Below the pieces are notes generated by a model that was not told the origin of the DNA, did no database searches, and was given only the letters and a program-made list of their open reading frames with translations. A DNA stretch of 64,000 nt, from contig NC_037254.1 of the NCBI RefSeq assembly GCF_000002425.4, forward strand, positions 8,476,144 to 8,540,143. Reading direction: 5' to 3'. Of the stretch, positions 45,601-59,292 are shown piece by piece (position 1 is the stretch's first letter; the number at the start of each line of letters is the position of its first letter). The position numbers were made by a program, and so were the translations under genes. Source of the DNA: Physcomitrium patens (taxonomy: Eukaryota; Streptophyta; Bryopsida; Funariales; Funariaceae).

Positions 45601-47660
45601 GAAGCTTATAATCTGCTTCTATTTGTAACAAAATCACATTCATAATAAAATTTGATGTGTTTTTTTCTATGAAGAATGATTTAGAAAATTCAATACAATA
45701 CAAGATTAGTACAAAAATAAATGCCATCTTCTAGGATTCAAAAGATGCTTTAGCTTCTTTGCTCTACTTAAGTTTTTTTTACAAGTTAGACCTATAAAAA
45801 GAGCCATAATTTGAAAAAAGTTCTTGATGAAGTATTGATAATAATTAAAAAAATTTAAAAAATATTATACATCTCTAAATATTTTTAAAATCTTTAAGTC
45901 CAAAATAATTTGAACCTCCTTGGAATCTAACATAAGGCCTTTTTTGGAAATATTGTATCTTAAAAAGTCAACTTAAGTGATATAGAATATATACTTTTTC
46001 ATCTTTTCATATATTCTTGCATCTTTAAATTTTTGTAATATACAACAAATATAAAGTTCATGTTCTTGTGTGTTCTTAGAATAGATTAAAATATCATTTA
46101 AATAGAAAATACCAAAATCATAAAAAAAATCATAAAAAATATTATTCTTAAAATGTCAAAAAGTGTTTGATGTATTTGAAAGTTCAAAAGGTATGATATT
46201 ATATTTAAAACATCCATACCTAGTTTATTTCCTTCTTTGATGCAAATCAAGTATATGCTCTTCATAGATCTATTTTAATGTGGATCTTTTCTTGAATAAA
46301 TTGATAAAAAAGAATCATGAAATCAAAGCTAAAGTATATCTATTTTTTATAGTGATCTTGTTAAGTCTTCAATAATCTATACACATCCTCAAAGATCCAT
46401 CTTTTTTCTTCACAAATAAGATAAGAGTTAATATTAGAAATTTTGAATAATATATAAAGTTTTTAGCCAAGTTCTTCTTAATATATTCTTTTAGTGCAAT
46501 GAACTTATTCTATGATAAGTTATAGATTGATCCAAACAATGGCTGAGTTCTTTTTTGAAGATCAATTGAAGAATCTTAAGATTGATGTTTTGAAAAGATA
46601 TCTACATTTTCTTTTAAAAAAATTCCTAAAAATATTGATACCAATTAGGAATATTACTTGATATCTTTTTATCATAAAAAATAGACATGCATATATAGCA
46701 AAAAATGATTCTTTTTTTGTTGCATACAAGAAGGCTCTTGCACCTACTAGTAAGAGTTTGGATATATTAGACTTATGTATTTCTATTTAACTAAAAAAAT
46801 TTAGATTAAACTATAAAAAAAATTAAAGTTATAACAAATTCAATCTATTTGAGGATTATATTTTTTTAATCACAATAATCCTAAAATAATTAGATTAAAA
46901 AGAAATCTTATCACATTAAATATTACTATGCTATTATGATCTTTAATTACTACATCTAAAGGAATAATCTCATGGATGATATCTCTAAAAGACAACAAAC
47001 GATTATCTATGACTTCTACATATATAGATTTAATTTTATTTACTAAAGATATTTCTTATTTTTTGACAAAATCTTTGTTTATAAAATAAGTAAATATTTT
47101 TAAATATAATAATACAAAATCTATGTGATTTTTAGGTCTCAAATATATATCTATTATAAAATAAGATGACAGATCTAAAGACTGAATAAGATATTTATTA
47201 GATGTTGTACATGATTCTAGCCACATGATTTTTATTGTAGCTGAAATTTTTTTTTTCTGAGACATTGTCTTCTTTGGCAATTGTACTTGTCATTTTGTAA
47301 TTGTATTAATTCTTTGAAAAATACTGAATAGTGTACTTAGCTTCTTGACAATATAAGCATAAACCTCTTTGACAACATTGAGTCTTTTTCTGCTCTGCGA
47401 AAGTTTTAAAACATATTGTATTAATTTATACTGATTTTAAATTTGATGAATAAGTTTTAAAAAACTTAGGATATATTATCATTATTTGATTTGTTTCTCT
47501 TCAACCAAGTCTTTGCTCTTGACACCTTTTAAATAATTGATTGTTGCATTTAATGGCCTGAGTATTAAATTATTCTATATTTTTTTTTGATATTATTAAT
47601 AAAAAAATCTTTGACGTTTTCTTTCAATCTATGTTAAAATTGATTGATAAGATCTTTATC
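42690..47660 (-). mobile_element. B6: decayed B-family element, nearly full internal region
   Basis: On the minus strand it reads, from right to left: gag (47330-47660, truncated), protease (46790-47330; the catalytic site is degraded), RT (about 45760-46780), RNase H (about 45200-45760, with FIEKNTSNFIMNVILLQ), integrase and chromodomain (43880-45200), aORF (about 43230-43700) and 3' LTR (about 42690-43200). There are many stops. The gag end runs directly into C3 near 47660. Confidence 0.75.
43230..43700 (-). pseudogene. B6 aORF remnant
   Basis: It is collinear with the B1 and B3 aORF (atatgttgaaaaaatct end, cttttagccatcaatgg region, aaatattaag centre) and too decayed to read as protein. 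The plus-strand 96-codon ORF over it is antisense text, also seen over B3. Confidence 0.65.
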
Positions 47661-50627
47661 ATTTTATTCAAAAAAGTGTCTAAGAAACTTTTTAGGATTG
47701 CTTCACCTTGAAAGAATATGAAAAATTCTCAAGAAGCTTTTTAAGATTTTTTCATCTTCAAGCAATATGAAAACTTCTCTAAAAACTTCATAATACTTAG
47801 TATATATTAAAGTCAAGACTAAAGAGTTTTCAATTTTAATAATGTATCTTTTAGAGCTTTAATTCATCTCTCTTAGCATTGATCCTATTCTCATTTGATT
47901 TCATCAAGTTCTTGCTAGTTTTTTTAATAAAATTCTTTTATTCAACTTCTTATTTGGTCTTTTATAAAGTATATCTATGATAGTTTGTTAAGATTGCCTT
48001 CTTATCAATTCTAAAACTTGATCCTTCTTCTTAAATATATTTAAGCACTATAGTGGTTGTAGAGTACCCTCCTCTAAAATAGTATTATTTAGAAAACTTC
48101 TTTTTTATCTTTTAAGATAGTTGGAAGTAAAGATATTAATATTGTTGAATTTCTTGAGTCCAAATTAGATATTATTATGAATACAATGAATACTTTAATT
48201 TCTAGAATTATTAAAATTGAAAGATTTTTTGTAAGATTTTATTGTGATGTAGGACTTAAAGTAGTTTAGCTTGTAATGCAACTACTTTCTTAAGCTTCTA
48301 TATCTAAGGAGGTGGTGGTATTTATACCTTAATAAGAAAATTTATATGTTCAATAATATAAGGAACTTTGGATTAAACTTTTATAAAAGTATGATGGTAC
48401 ATATTCCAAGTTTTGAGGATTTATTAATCAAATTTGATTAGTAATTTTTTTATAATTTGAGTGTTATCCAACAAAAGAGTTGTGAGTTGGTTTAGTTGAA
48501 ATCTTACTCATAAGACAAACTTATCTTGGTTTGCTCTTTAATTTGAGAAGAAATCTCTAATATTAAAAAAATTTAAAGTTTTTTTAGAAGAATTTACAGA
48601 AGCATTTGGAGAACAAGATAAGTTCCAATAGATGACAAAAAAAATTTACTTATTACATCAAGAATCAAATTCTATATTAGTTTATATATGTGATTTTAGA
48701 CAATTGGCTTGTAACATTAATTGAGATGAAGAAGCTTTCATGAGCCAATTCTATTAAAAATTAAAGAATAATATAAAAGACCTATCATTATCATTATCTA
48801 ATCTTCAAACTCTCAATGAAGTTATTAACAAAATTATGAAGTATGATAATTGATTATTTCAATGCTGTAAAAATCAATGCTCATGGATTTTGACAAAAAA
48901 ATTTACTAGAAATTTGTATTACATTATTTCAACAAATACATTACCTTCATAATTCTAAGTTGAGAATATGCAAATGATACAATTTGGTTCAAATTTCTTA
49001 TAGCAGATGAGAAGAAGTATCAATTTGGATAAAACCAAGTTGAAAAGATATAATCCATCTATAGATTGAAAATTTTATAAGGTTGAATTTCCTATAAAAT
49101 ATCTTTGAGCAAAACCTATTAACAAATCATCAATAACAAAGAATTATTATTTGAAGCAAGGTCTTTTATAAACAAAACTAAGAAAAAAATGCCATTTATC
49201 ATTTATGTAATTCTAGCTCCTGAAGAAGCAAGTTTGCTAGAAGCTATCTTAAAGTAATATAAGAAATTTCAAAATATCTTTGAAAAGAAAAATGTTGACA
49301 TATTACCAAAACAATGACCAAATAATTGTGCCATTGATTTTCAAGAAAGGACTCAACTACTATTTGGTCTAATTTATAATTTATTATAGAAAAAAATTGG
49401 TATTGAAGGATTACATAGATAAAAATCTTGCAAAAATATTTATTTGGTATTCCAAATCTCCAATAGATACACCAATATTTTTTGTGAAGAAAAAAAATAG
49501 ATCTTTGCAAATATATATTGATTATCACAACCTCAACAAAATAACAATGAAGAATTGTTATCTATTATTATTGATATCAAGACTTTTGGAGCAATTTGGT
49601 TAAGCCAAGTTCTATATGAAAATAGATCGTTATAAAGTATAAAATTTGGTAAAAATCAAAGAAGAAGATGAATAAAAGATAATATTATGGACAAAGAATG
49701 GATATTTTGAATATAATGTCATACTTTTTTTATTGATAATTATTCCAACTATATTCTAATATTTGATGAATGATATTTTTTGAGAATTTTTGGACGAATT
49801 TTTTATTTATTATCTTGATGATATCTTAATCTATTCTAAGACTCCTAAAGAATATGAAGAGTATATGAGATTAGTCTTATAAAAATTACGAAATGTAAGA
49901 TTTTATGCTAAACGAAAAAAATATATATATTTCATCAAATAAAAGTAGAATTTTTTGGATATATTATATCTAATGAAGGCCTATTGATGGATCCAAAGAA
50001 AATTCAAGCTGTAATAAAATAAGAAATTCTAAAGAAAATAAAAAATGTGTAATATTTTCTTAAATTTATTAATTTCTATCAGATATTTATTAAGAATTAT
50101 TCCCAAGTTGCTGCTCTTTTTATTTGGTTGACATTCAAAGATAAATTGAAATAGAGACCTCAAGCTCAAAGGGCCTTTCAAGATTTAAAGGCAACTTTTA
50201 TTATAACTCTAAGATTAATGCACTCAAATTTTACAAAGGCCATTTAATTGAAGACTGATATTTTTGACTTTGAATTAAGAGTTATACTATCATAGATAGA
50301 AAAACATAAAAATTTCCACTTAATTGCACTCTATTCTAAAAAAATTCAACTATAGTTATCAATTATAAGATTTATGATATAGAACTTTTTGCAATTATAG
50401 ATTCATTTCAAGAATAGCATCACTTGCTAGAAGATGCTATATATTCTATAACTATTTATACAAATTACAAAAATTTAGAGTATTTTATATCAACTTGAGT
50501 TCTAAATTATCGCCAAGCTCGTTGAAATATGTCATTATTGCATTTTGATTTTATAATTGTATATTGACTCTAGAAGTAGTAAGGACTATTAGATGCTTTA
50601 TTAAAGAGATCATAACTTGTTCCAAAG
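47661..50627 (+). mobile_element. C3: decayed C-family fragment
   Basis: A C-type LTR part ends at about 47982 (tctatgata then gtttgttaag). A leader with one recognisable hairpin repeat near 48050 follows. Gag begins near 48125 and is joined directly into the end of protease near 49040, so the zinc knuckle and protease core are deleted. RT (FFVKKKNRSLQIYIDY at about 49480) and RNase H run to about 50627, where similarity ends. There is no 3' LTR. ORFs are short and broken. Confidence 0.72.
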
Positions 50628-51400
50628 GCTATTCACGACAATACTGCAAAGTATTTGGCTGGTGTTTCTTCAAAGAAGAGCCATATAGAATTTACTTACT
50701 CTCTACATCTTCCTCTTCTTTTCCTTGCTACTTTGTTTTGAATGTTGAAAGTTTTATCATTTATTTTAGAAGTTAAGTTTTGGTGCTTATTCCACCTATT
50801 TATATGATTGTGTTATGGCATTTACTAATGCCATATAAAAGTGCAACAATATTCTATGCAATATAAAAATTTAGAAGTATGAACTTAAAAATTTCAAATA
50901 TTCAATAATTAGAATTTAGCAAAAACATCTTTTATTAAGTTAAAATCCTTCCAATCTATAGCAGCATTAATTCCATCACAATCTAGGATAGAACAGACTA
51001 AACAAAATTGAGTAGAATTAAATAGAATGGAACAATGAAAGGTAGAACAAAGAAAAAGAAAATAGAAAAGAATAAAAAAAATACAAATCAAAATTTATTG
51101 AGAAAAAAGAACCAAAGACATTCTTGATCAAATATCCAAATAATTTTAGCCAATCCTATTTATATTTTTTTCAATCATCTTAGAACTTTCTAGAATATTT
51201 TTAATAGTAGGTCATATCAAAATAACCACCCTATTTAGAAGGTTTATAGGTAGATCCTACTTATATGACTACCATAAGTCTTTTTAGAATGTTCTATGGT
51301 GGATTCTACATAGACCACCAATTTAGCCCCAATTCTAGAAACTCTCTAAAAACAACTCCAACTACTTATCTCTATGCATCAATAATACAAATATCTTATC
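50628..51400. other. Unclassified sequence between C3 and D
   Basis: No gene is seen. It may include the 3' LTR of element D, which should lie on this side, but I cannot find a matching partner. Confidence 0.45.
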
Positions 51401-53567
51401 CTTATCTTGTTATAGTTAATCTTCCTCTACTTATATAGAACATTGTCATTTTACTCCTGATAGTATCTCCAAGTTGTTTCTTAATAATAGATGAGGTTCT
51501 GTGCAAGTTCTTACATTCCATCATGAATAGAATAATCTTTCTAGAGGACTTTGTACTAAAGTTGTAGACATCCATTGCCATGGCAAAGGTAGCAATGCTC
51601 CAAAATGTTATCCACTTCATATCCTTATTGGTCATTAATTACAATTGGTGGTAGTGGTGGTAATTGGTGTTGGTCCAAGAAGCACATTAGTTCAATATGA
51701 AACTTCTTGAGTTGCAAAACATGGAAGATTGGATGGACTTGAATATGTGATAGAAGCTTGAGGCAATATACAACATCAAAAATCACTGCTAAAATATAAA
51801 AAGGTCTAAGCCATTGATGTGCCAACTTATGGACTCGAGTTGATATAACAAGTGGAAAGTTGGCATTAAAGAGTAATACCTACTCACCTTCTTGAAAGAT
51901 CTTATATTCTTAATGGTTATTTGCATACTGCTTCTATCGATTCTATGTAGTGAGAAGGCACTGTGATACCTTGTTCAAGGTAATTATAAGTTAGTGTATA
52001 AACTCCCCTATTGTGATATTGTTGGTATTGATGGAATAATAGAGAATTATTGGTGTAATCAAATATTGACCACTACTAAAGAAGAATGGTAAATAACCAA
52101 TATTTGCTTGAATAATATTATTGTAAATAAACTCCAATAGCATCAAATATTCATTTTAGTCATTATGATGAACCGCCACGAATGTCCATAGCATATCTTC
52201 TAAGATTTGATTTGCATGCTTTGTTTGTCCGTTTATTTGAAGATAAAAGATTGTAAATATGGCAATTCATGTGCTTAACAACTTGAACAAATCTTGCCAA
52301 ATACTTCCCCTGAAGCACGGATTTCAATCCAAAACAAGGACATGAGGTAATTTATGGTGATGAAAGATAGTATTAAAAAAGATCCATATAAATATTAGGG
52401 CATCAATATCAAAGCGCATTGCACTCAAGTGAAACTGCTTTGAGAGTCGATCCAAAAAGATAATAATTGTGGTGTAATTATGATGCGTCTGTAGCAAATA
52501 CACAATGAGATCCATGGTCACTTACTCCCATTGTGTCATAGATAATAGAATTGGTTGTAGTAGCTTAAAAGATGTTGTATTCCATGCTTTGTTACATTAG
52601 CATGATTCATAGAAGTACAAAAAAGATTAAATATCATAATTCAAATCTATCTAAAATCATGTCTTTTAAATTTATTTTAGAATCTTCTATTACAGTACAT
52701 GTCTAGATATTGGAATATTGTATCTCTCTTGAATTATATATATTTAGAGTATAATATCGTAAAGTACATAAATCTACTTCTTGAAATATAATAAGTCATC
52801 ATTGAGATGGTAATCTTGATACTATACATCGCCCACCTTCAATTAATTGATAACCATCTTGAAATAAGCATTCCAATGTCTAGCTTCCTTCCATTCTGCT
52901 CTTTTGATTAGATTTGAAATAATACTAATAATGATAGTAATTTTTATATTATCCTTCGATTTGGGCTTTAAGTCTAGTTTTTATAATAAGATATCTGGCA
53001 TGGTGTATTGTTGCCTTTGCTTGTACTCAAGTTCAATGTCAAAGAGTTGTAATTATTCTTTTTAACAATGATGTCATGCTTTTATATTTTTCAAATACAA
53101 ATCATGTAGCAAAGACCAATGGTCAATCCAAACAATCACTCGCTTCTCCAATAGATAGTGTTGCTACATCTTTGTAGCATGTACAATTGCCAATTACTCT
53201 TGATCACATGCAAAGTAATTGCACTCTATCCTTTTGAGCTTATGTGATTCATATGCCACAAGTTGAAGGCTTCTATTAAAATCTTATTAAAAGACTACAC
53301 CAAAGTCAGAAGCATCAATGTTAAGTCTATAGAGAAGATTGACTTCATGCAGTTGCAATATTGGAGTAATAATGAATGCTTCCTTCAACTTATTGAAGAT
53401 ACCTTGCTGCTCTAGTTTTCATTCAAATAAATCACTTTTTTCTAATAAGCTTGTTACTGAGGCAATCATGTGTGCAAATAAAATGAAAATAATATCTAGC
53501 AAGGTAAATGAGTAGACTTTAAAAGCATCCTTGGAGGTTCGTCAATCTTCAATTGCTTTCATCTTAT

Positions 53568-53956
53568 TATCAAGGACATATACTAGAAAATTGTAGAAGT
53601 TTTTAGAAGGTTCTAGAGAAGCTTTGTAGTTTGTAGAAGCTACTTGAGAAGTTTTTAAGCTCGTGAAAGCTACTTGAAAAGCTTTCTAGCTTGTGGAAGC
53701 TGCTTGAGAAGCTTCTTAACTTGTAGAAGCTACTTGAGAAGCTTCTAAGTTTGTAGAAACTACTTGAAAAGCTTCTTAGCTTGTAGTATATATAAGAGCC
53801 AAAATTGAGGGGATCCTCAATCTCGACAACACACCTCTTGGAGCTCTAATTCACCTCTCTAGTGTTGTTCTTGTACTCATCTGATTAATCTAGTTCTTGT
53901 CGATTCTTCTTGAGCTTCTTCTTTAGATTTCCTGTCAGTATTCTAAATTCGTAATA
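53568..53956 (+). repeat. C2 5' LTR with five 30-bp tandem units
   Basis: Units at 53627-53656, -53686, -53716, -53746 and -53776 are exactly 30 bp each, of the type TAGCTTGTAGAAGCTACTTG plus AGAAGCTTCT. Most carry the dyad aGAAgcTTCt. A TATATATA box follows near 53786. Confidence 0.9.
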
Positions 53957-54007
53957 GTTTGTCAAGACTACACTCATCTTTCATATCAGAGCTAGTTCCT
54001 TCTTGTT

Positions 54008-54205
54008 ACAGTGTGGATTATTCCTCTGCTTGAAGGTGCTAGCATTTTAGAAGTTGTGGATTATCCTCCTTTAAATTGATATTTCTTCTATTATAATATT
54101 GGAATCTTATCTTTCTTGGAGAGAGTAGATTATCCCTCTTCTTAAAGGTTTTAAGGTGTTTTAGAGGTTGTGGAGTATCCTCCTCTAAACCAATACTGCC
54201 TTCTT
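54008..54205 (+). repeat. C2 leader hairpin repeats (two modules)
   Basis: Two copies of the GTGTGGATTAT..CCTC / TTTAGAGGTTGTGGAGTATC module end in CCTCTAAA. The second keeps the TTTAGAGG/CCTCTAAA stem. The order is as in C1, directly before gag. Confidence 0.7.
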
Positions 54206-54233
54206 GTAGAGTCATTTCTTTCCTTTTCTTAGG

Positions 54234-55260
54234 ATGACTGGAGGTCAAGATATTAGTATGAGTGAAAGTTCGGACTGCAAGTTAGATGCCATTATGAATG
54301 CTCTAACTACGTTATCACAAAAATTGTAGAGATTGAAGGAGTCATTGCAAGACTTCATAATAATGGAATATCCAAGATGGCACAATCAAGGATTCACCAG
54401 TCTCAAGCTTCAACACTAAGAGAAGCAGCTTTGCCTCTAATTCAACAAGAACCATTGGTCTTACAGTGAAAGGAGCCCCAAATTAGCCTTCCAAATAAGT
54501 TTAATGGTACGCATTCTAAGTTTCAAAGTTTTATCAATCAAATTAGATTGATTACAGCTTTACAGCCCAAATGCTATTCGATGGATAAGTCACTTATTGG
54601 ACTAGTTGGAACTTTGTTCACAAGGCAAGCTCTATCATAGATTGTTCCTTTGTTTGAGAAAAGATCATCAATTTTGAACAACTTCAAAACTTCTTTGGAG
54701 GTATTTGCAGAAGGATTTGGTGAACATGACAAGGCGTGATGGGCTACAACAAAGATCCCGTTGCTATGACAAGGAGCACGCTCTACGTCAATCTATACAT
54801 GAGATTTCACACAATTAGCGTGTGACATCAACTGAGACGAGGAAGCATTGATGAATCAATTTAATTGGAGCTTGAGGGACGACGTAAAGGATTTATTATT
54901 ATCTCTTCTCGATTCACAAATGCTCAACAAAGCCATTAACCAAGCTATGAAGTATGATAACCGTCTGTTCCAATATCGCCAAGACTAATACTCAAGACAA
55001 TGTATGGCTCACCACACTCCAACTATGTCAGTAAGCAACCTGAATTCACATTCAGAGGTAGAAGACATGCAAATTGACGCAGTACATATCAAATCCCTAA
55101 CTCTAGAAGAAAAAAAGCAGCGTATGGAAGAAGGACTAGGCTTATAATGTAGTGAAGAAGGCTACAAAGTTGAAAACTACCTCAAGAAATAAAATCGATG
55201 CATTGCCAGGATTAGAAGCACATTTGTTCAAGAAAATGAAGATGCCCAGCTACAATAAGG
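54234..55260 (+). pseudogene. C2 gag
   Basis: Starting at ATG 54234 (MTGGQDISMSESSDCKLDA), it is homologous to C1 gag over its length. Frameshifts and stops are scattered through it, including near 54740-54760. The knuckle region near 55140 is damaged (GLGL-stop-CSEEGY). The gag frame ends at TAA 55256-55258 in the same place as C1. Confidence 0.8.
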
Positions 55261-55960
55261 ACTAGGTGGTTGGACAATTCAATACCACAACAACAATCAG
55301 GTTCCTATCTTTCTGTTGAGCCTACCCATTGCTTTACCATTCTTTTATCTTTTGATCCTCAGAAACTAAAAACTTTAGCGTTATTAGATTCAAGAGCATC
55401 TGCTTACTTTTTAGACGAAGAATTTGCTAAGCATCACAAAATTTTTCTAGTACAAAACTTAAATCCATTCACGTAGAAATAATAGATGGACGACCTTTAT
55501 TATCTGGTAGTGTCACCCATGAATCAAAACCTATAAAGATGACGTTTAAAGACCATAGTATTTATATTATTTTTAATATTATTAGAACTCTGTCAAACCC
55601 TGTTATTCTTGGTCTTTCTTGGTTGGAAATACATAATCCATTCATAGATTGGAGGTTACAAAGGATGACATTTCCTATAGAATATTTGGAATGTAAGCCT
55701 GTTAGAAGATCCCAAATCAAAAAATCCTTATTTATTGGAAGAAGAGCATTTATAACATCATCTAAAGAAGACTCATCGTTTGTCATTTATGTGACTCCAA
55801 CGAGCGGAGAGAAGATTTTGACAGTAAATATACCGGAGCAATATAAAGATTTTGAAGATGGTATTCAAAAGAAGAATGCTGACATGCTACCAGAACATTG
55901 ACCATATGATTGTACCATAAACTTGTAAGAAGGAGCACAACTACTTTTTGACCTAATCTA
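55261..55960 (+). pseudogene. C2 protease
   Basis: LLDSRASAYFLDEEFAKHHK shows the family site with Gly changed to Arg. PVILGLSWLEIHNP follows in a second open piece. A stop and frameshift lie between, near 55480-55540. Confidence 0.82.
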
Positions 55961-57240
55961 CAATTTATCGCAGACAGAGTTAGCGGAGTTGCAAAAGTAT
56001 ATTAACGAGAATCTAACCAAGAACTTCATTCATCATTTGAAATCACCAACTAGGGCACCAATCTTATGTCTGAAAAAAAAAAGATGGCTCGTTGCAGATG
56101 TGTGTGGATTATCGAGGTCTCAACAAGGTAACAAAGAAGAATCATTATCCATTATCCTTGATATCAAGTCTTCTAGAGCAACTTAAGTATTCAAAGATCT
56201 TTACAAAGATTGATATAAAGAGAGCTTATAACCTCGTGTAAATGAAAGAAGGAGACAAATAGAAGACAGCTTTCCGTACAAGGTATGGCCATTTCGAATA
56301 TAATGTCATGCCTTTAAGTCTTACCAATGCTCCGATGGTCTTTCAACACATGATGAATGACATCTTTTGAGAGCACCTTGACTATTTTGTTGTCATCAAT
56401 TTAGATGATATTTTGATATTTTTTAAAAATATAGAAGAGCATGAGAAACACGTTTGTTTGGTCCTTAAAAAACTCTGCGAGCGAGGACTTTATGCCAAGT
56501 TGGAGAAGTGCTTGTTTAATCAAACTGAGATAGAATTTTTGGGATTCATTGCAATTTTGGAAGGCTCGAAGATGGATCCTAAGAAAGTGGAAGGAATTAT
56601 ATCATGGGAAGTTCGAAAGACGATTAGAGATGTACAATGCTTTCTTGGCTTTGTTAACTTCTATCGAATCTTCATCAAGAATCATTCTCAAGTTGCTTCT
56701 CCGCTCACTCGATTGACATTTAAAGACAAGCTCAAATGGAGACCTCTAGCACAAAAAACATTTCAAGATCTTAAGATGGTATTTATTACTGCTTTAATCT
56801 TGATACATCCAGACTTTGCAAAGGCCTTCTATTTGGAGACTGATGCTTCAGATTTTACTATGGAAGCTGTAATGTTACAAATAAGTACAGACAAGAAGCT
56901 TCATCCTATTGTGTTCTACTCTCAAAAAATTTCTGCTGTCGAGATCAACTATGAAATCCACTATAAAGAATTTCTTGCGATAGTGGATTCTTTCCAAGAG
57001 TGGTGTCACTTTCTCGAAAGAGCTACGCATCTCATGACTGTATAGATGGATCACAAGAATTTGGAGTACTTCATGTCAGCTCGGATTCTGAATTGTCATC
57101 AAGCTCGATGGAATATGTTACCATCCAGGTTTGACTTTGTTATTACTTATCGACATGGAAAGCAACAAGAACTATCCGATATATTATCAAAGAGATCATA
57201 TCTAGTACAAAAGGCTAGAGAAGCAATGTTTGATCAATAG
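55961..57240 (+). pseudogene. C2 RT and RNase H
   Basis: RT blocks are ENLTKNFIHHLKSPTRAPIL, an indel in the KKKDGSL block, [11 protein letters not shown] in another frame, [20 protein letters not shown], and NLDDILIFFKN in place of YLDD. From 56413 a 210-codon open stretch has KMDPKKVEGIISW and RNase H (LETDASDFTMEAV, YEIHYKEFLAIVDSFQEW). It then continues after a TAG with MDHKNLEYFMSARIL. Confidence 0.85.
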
Positions 57241-58240
57241 TGTATAATATTATTGAAGTCGATACAATTCAAGCTTTGCTCTCTTTTAGTGCTAATTGAT
57301 GGTGACTTCCTCAACCAAGTATGTATTGCAACTATTGGAGATTCTGAAGCCCTTGATATCATGCAATGTGTCAATAATGACAAATTCAAGGTGGAAAGAG
57401 ATCTTTTATACTTTGAGGAGCGATTGTATATTCCAATAGGACCAACACAACTCCGAGTTCTCCAATCTCGACATGACTTTCCAACTATGGGACATTTTGG
57501 ATTCAATAAGACCTTCAAATTTATTTCTCGAGATTTGTGGTGGCCTCAAATGTGGAAAGATGTCAAGGATTTCATCCTCTCCTATGACATTTGTTCAAGA
57601 TCCAAGAACCCTCGACATTGTCCTTATAGTCTTCTTCAGCCATTGCCTACTCCACATCGGCCATAGTCTTTACTTTTTATGGACTTCATTATGGACCTGC
57701 CGCCATCAAATTCATTTGACAGCATCTTTGTTGAGATAGATCCACTTACAAAGATGGCACACTTTGTCCCTTGCAAAAAAACATCGTCAAGCAAAGACAC
57801 AACAAGGCTCTTTCTTAATAGTGAGTATCGATATCATGGTTTATCAGATGATATCATGTCGGATCGAGGAATCTAATTTGTATCAAAGTTCAAGAGATCT
57901 CTCTTTGAAATATTGAAGGTGGATATCAAGCTTTCTTCAGCTTTCTATCTTCAAACTGAAGGCCAAATGGAATGGGTGAATCAATTTTTGGAGCAGTATT
58001 TATGATGCAACATCAATTATCAGTAAGATGATTAGATTGCATATCTATCATTAGCCGAGTTTGCATATAACAACACCCTTCATGCGTCAACTCAACAAAC
58101 ACCATTCTTTTCTAACTATGAGTATCATCCAAAGCTTGATTTATTAAATCCGTCAACTAATAACAACCTGACAGCTAAAGGATTTGTGAAACAACTATTG
58201 GAGCTTCAAAATACATTCAAGCTTCAATTGCAAATCGCCT
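57241..58240 (+). pseudogene. C2 integrase core
   Basis: The zinc finger region is RHDFPTMGHFGF...YDICSRSK. The core is MDFIMDLPPSNSFDSIF, then MSDRGI (stop follows), and a degraded QTEGQMEWVNQ in place of the glutamate block. The residues of the triad remain recognisable across stops. Confidence 0.83.
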
Positions 58241-58735
58241 AAGAAGCTTACAAGGCATCCGTAGATAAATTTCGAAATCAAGCACCTACTTTCAAAATTG
58301 GAGATAAAGTATGGCTGCTTCAATGGAATATGAAAACCAAGCAGCCATGTGATAAGTTGGATTGCCGGAGATTGGGACCAATTATCATCCAAAAGCAAAT
58401 CAATCCATTGGCGTATTGTCTGGAGTTACCGACTGCTATGAAGGTACACCTAGTCTTTCATGTTTCTTTATTGGAGCCTTATCGAGAATCGTCTTTTCCT
58501 GGAAGAGTGCAATGTCTACCACCTAGTATTGAAATTGAGAACCACAAAGAATACGAGTTGGAAAAGGTACTAGATTTGTAGCGTAAGTAGGAAAAATTGG
58601 AGTACCTAGTGCATTGGAATAGCTATGATATCAATGAGCGCACATGAAAATTAGCAGAAAATTATATCAATACATCGCAAAAAGTACAAAAGTTTCATCG
58701 ACGCTATCCTCAAAAACCTAAGTCCTTTCGATGAA
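58241..58735 (+). pseudogene. C2 integrase C-terminus and chromodomain
   Basis: KIGDKVWLLQWN and KQINPLAYCLELPTAMKV with [20 protein letters not shown] are nearly identical to C1. The chromodomain starts EYELEKVLDL and then has stops. Remnants (VHWNSYDINERT) run to about 58735. Confidence 0.83.
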
Positions 58736-58889
58736 AGTTTTTCAGTGAAGTTTCTTCTCCTTGAAGCCTCTTAATCCTCGACCTTACAAAGAAGGAGGAG
58801 TAGGAACCTCTAAAAGACATAGTTAAAGACTATAAATCTGTAACATGAACCCATTCTTCCATATTTAATGCTTGTTTTTTTGGTCTCAT

Positions 58890-59240
58890 ATGGATAGCCA
58901 AGAGATAGATACCATATCAGTCATATCCTCTCAATTGAGTATCTCACAAAGATGACCCCGAGATGAAGAACTGCATGTACTACAAAGACGATAGAGGATA
59001 CATAGTAACAGGTCACTAGTGATTGTGTTTGAGGTAGAACCTACCTATGGTGATCTTCTCGAAAGAGTGTTTGTAGGGTATTTTCACAATGAAGATATGG
59101 AAGTTCATGCTTGGTCTGAAATTGAAGGCGTAGGATACTATCATTGGTTACAAGGATCAATGAACTATTTACCATGTGAACAACAATTGGAGCATATTGT
59201 AGATACTATGCGATAAATTTTTAACTTCTTATGTTGGTAT
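58890..59240 (+). pseudogene. C2 aORF
   Basis: It is collinear with the C1 aORF from ATG 58890 (MDSQEIDTISVISSQ). Internal TGA and TAG codons lie in the basic part. It is then open with LVIVFEVEPTYGD and HAWSEIEGVGYYHWLQGS. It keeps the same slot, about 160 bases after the chromodomain and just before the polypurine tract. Confidence 0.8.
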
Positions 59241-59292
59241 TGACTCGCAATAGGAGTGCTTCTCGGAAACCTCGAAGCTAAAGGAGGGATCA

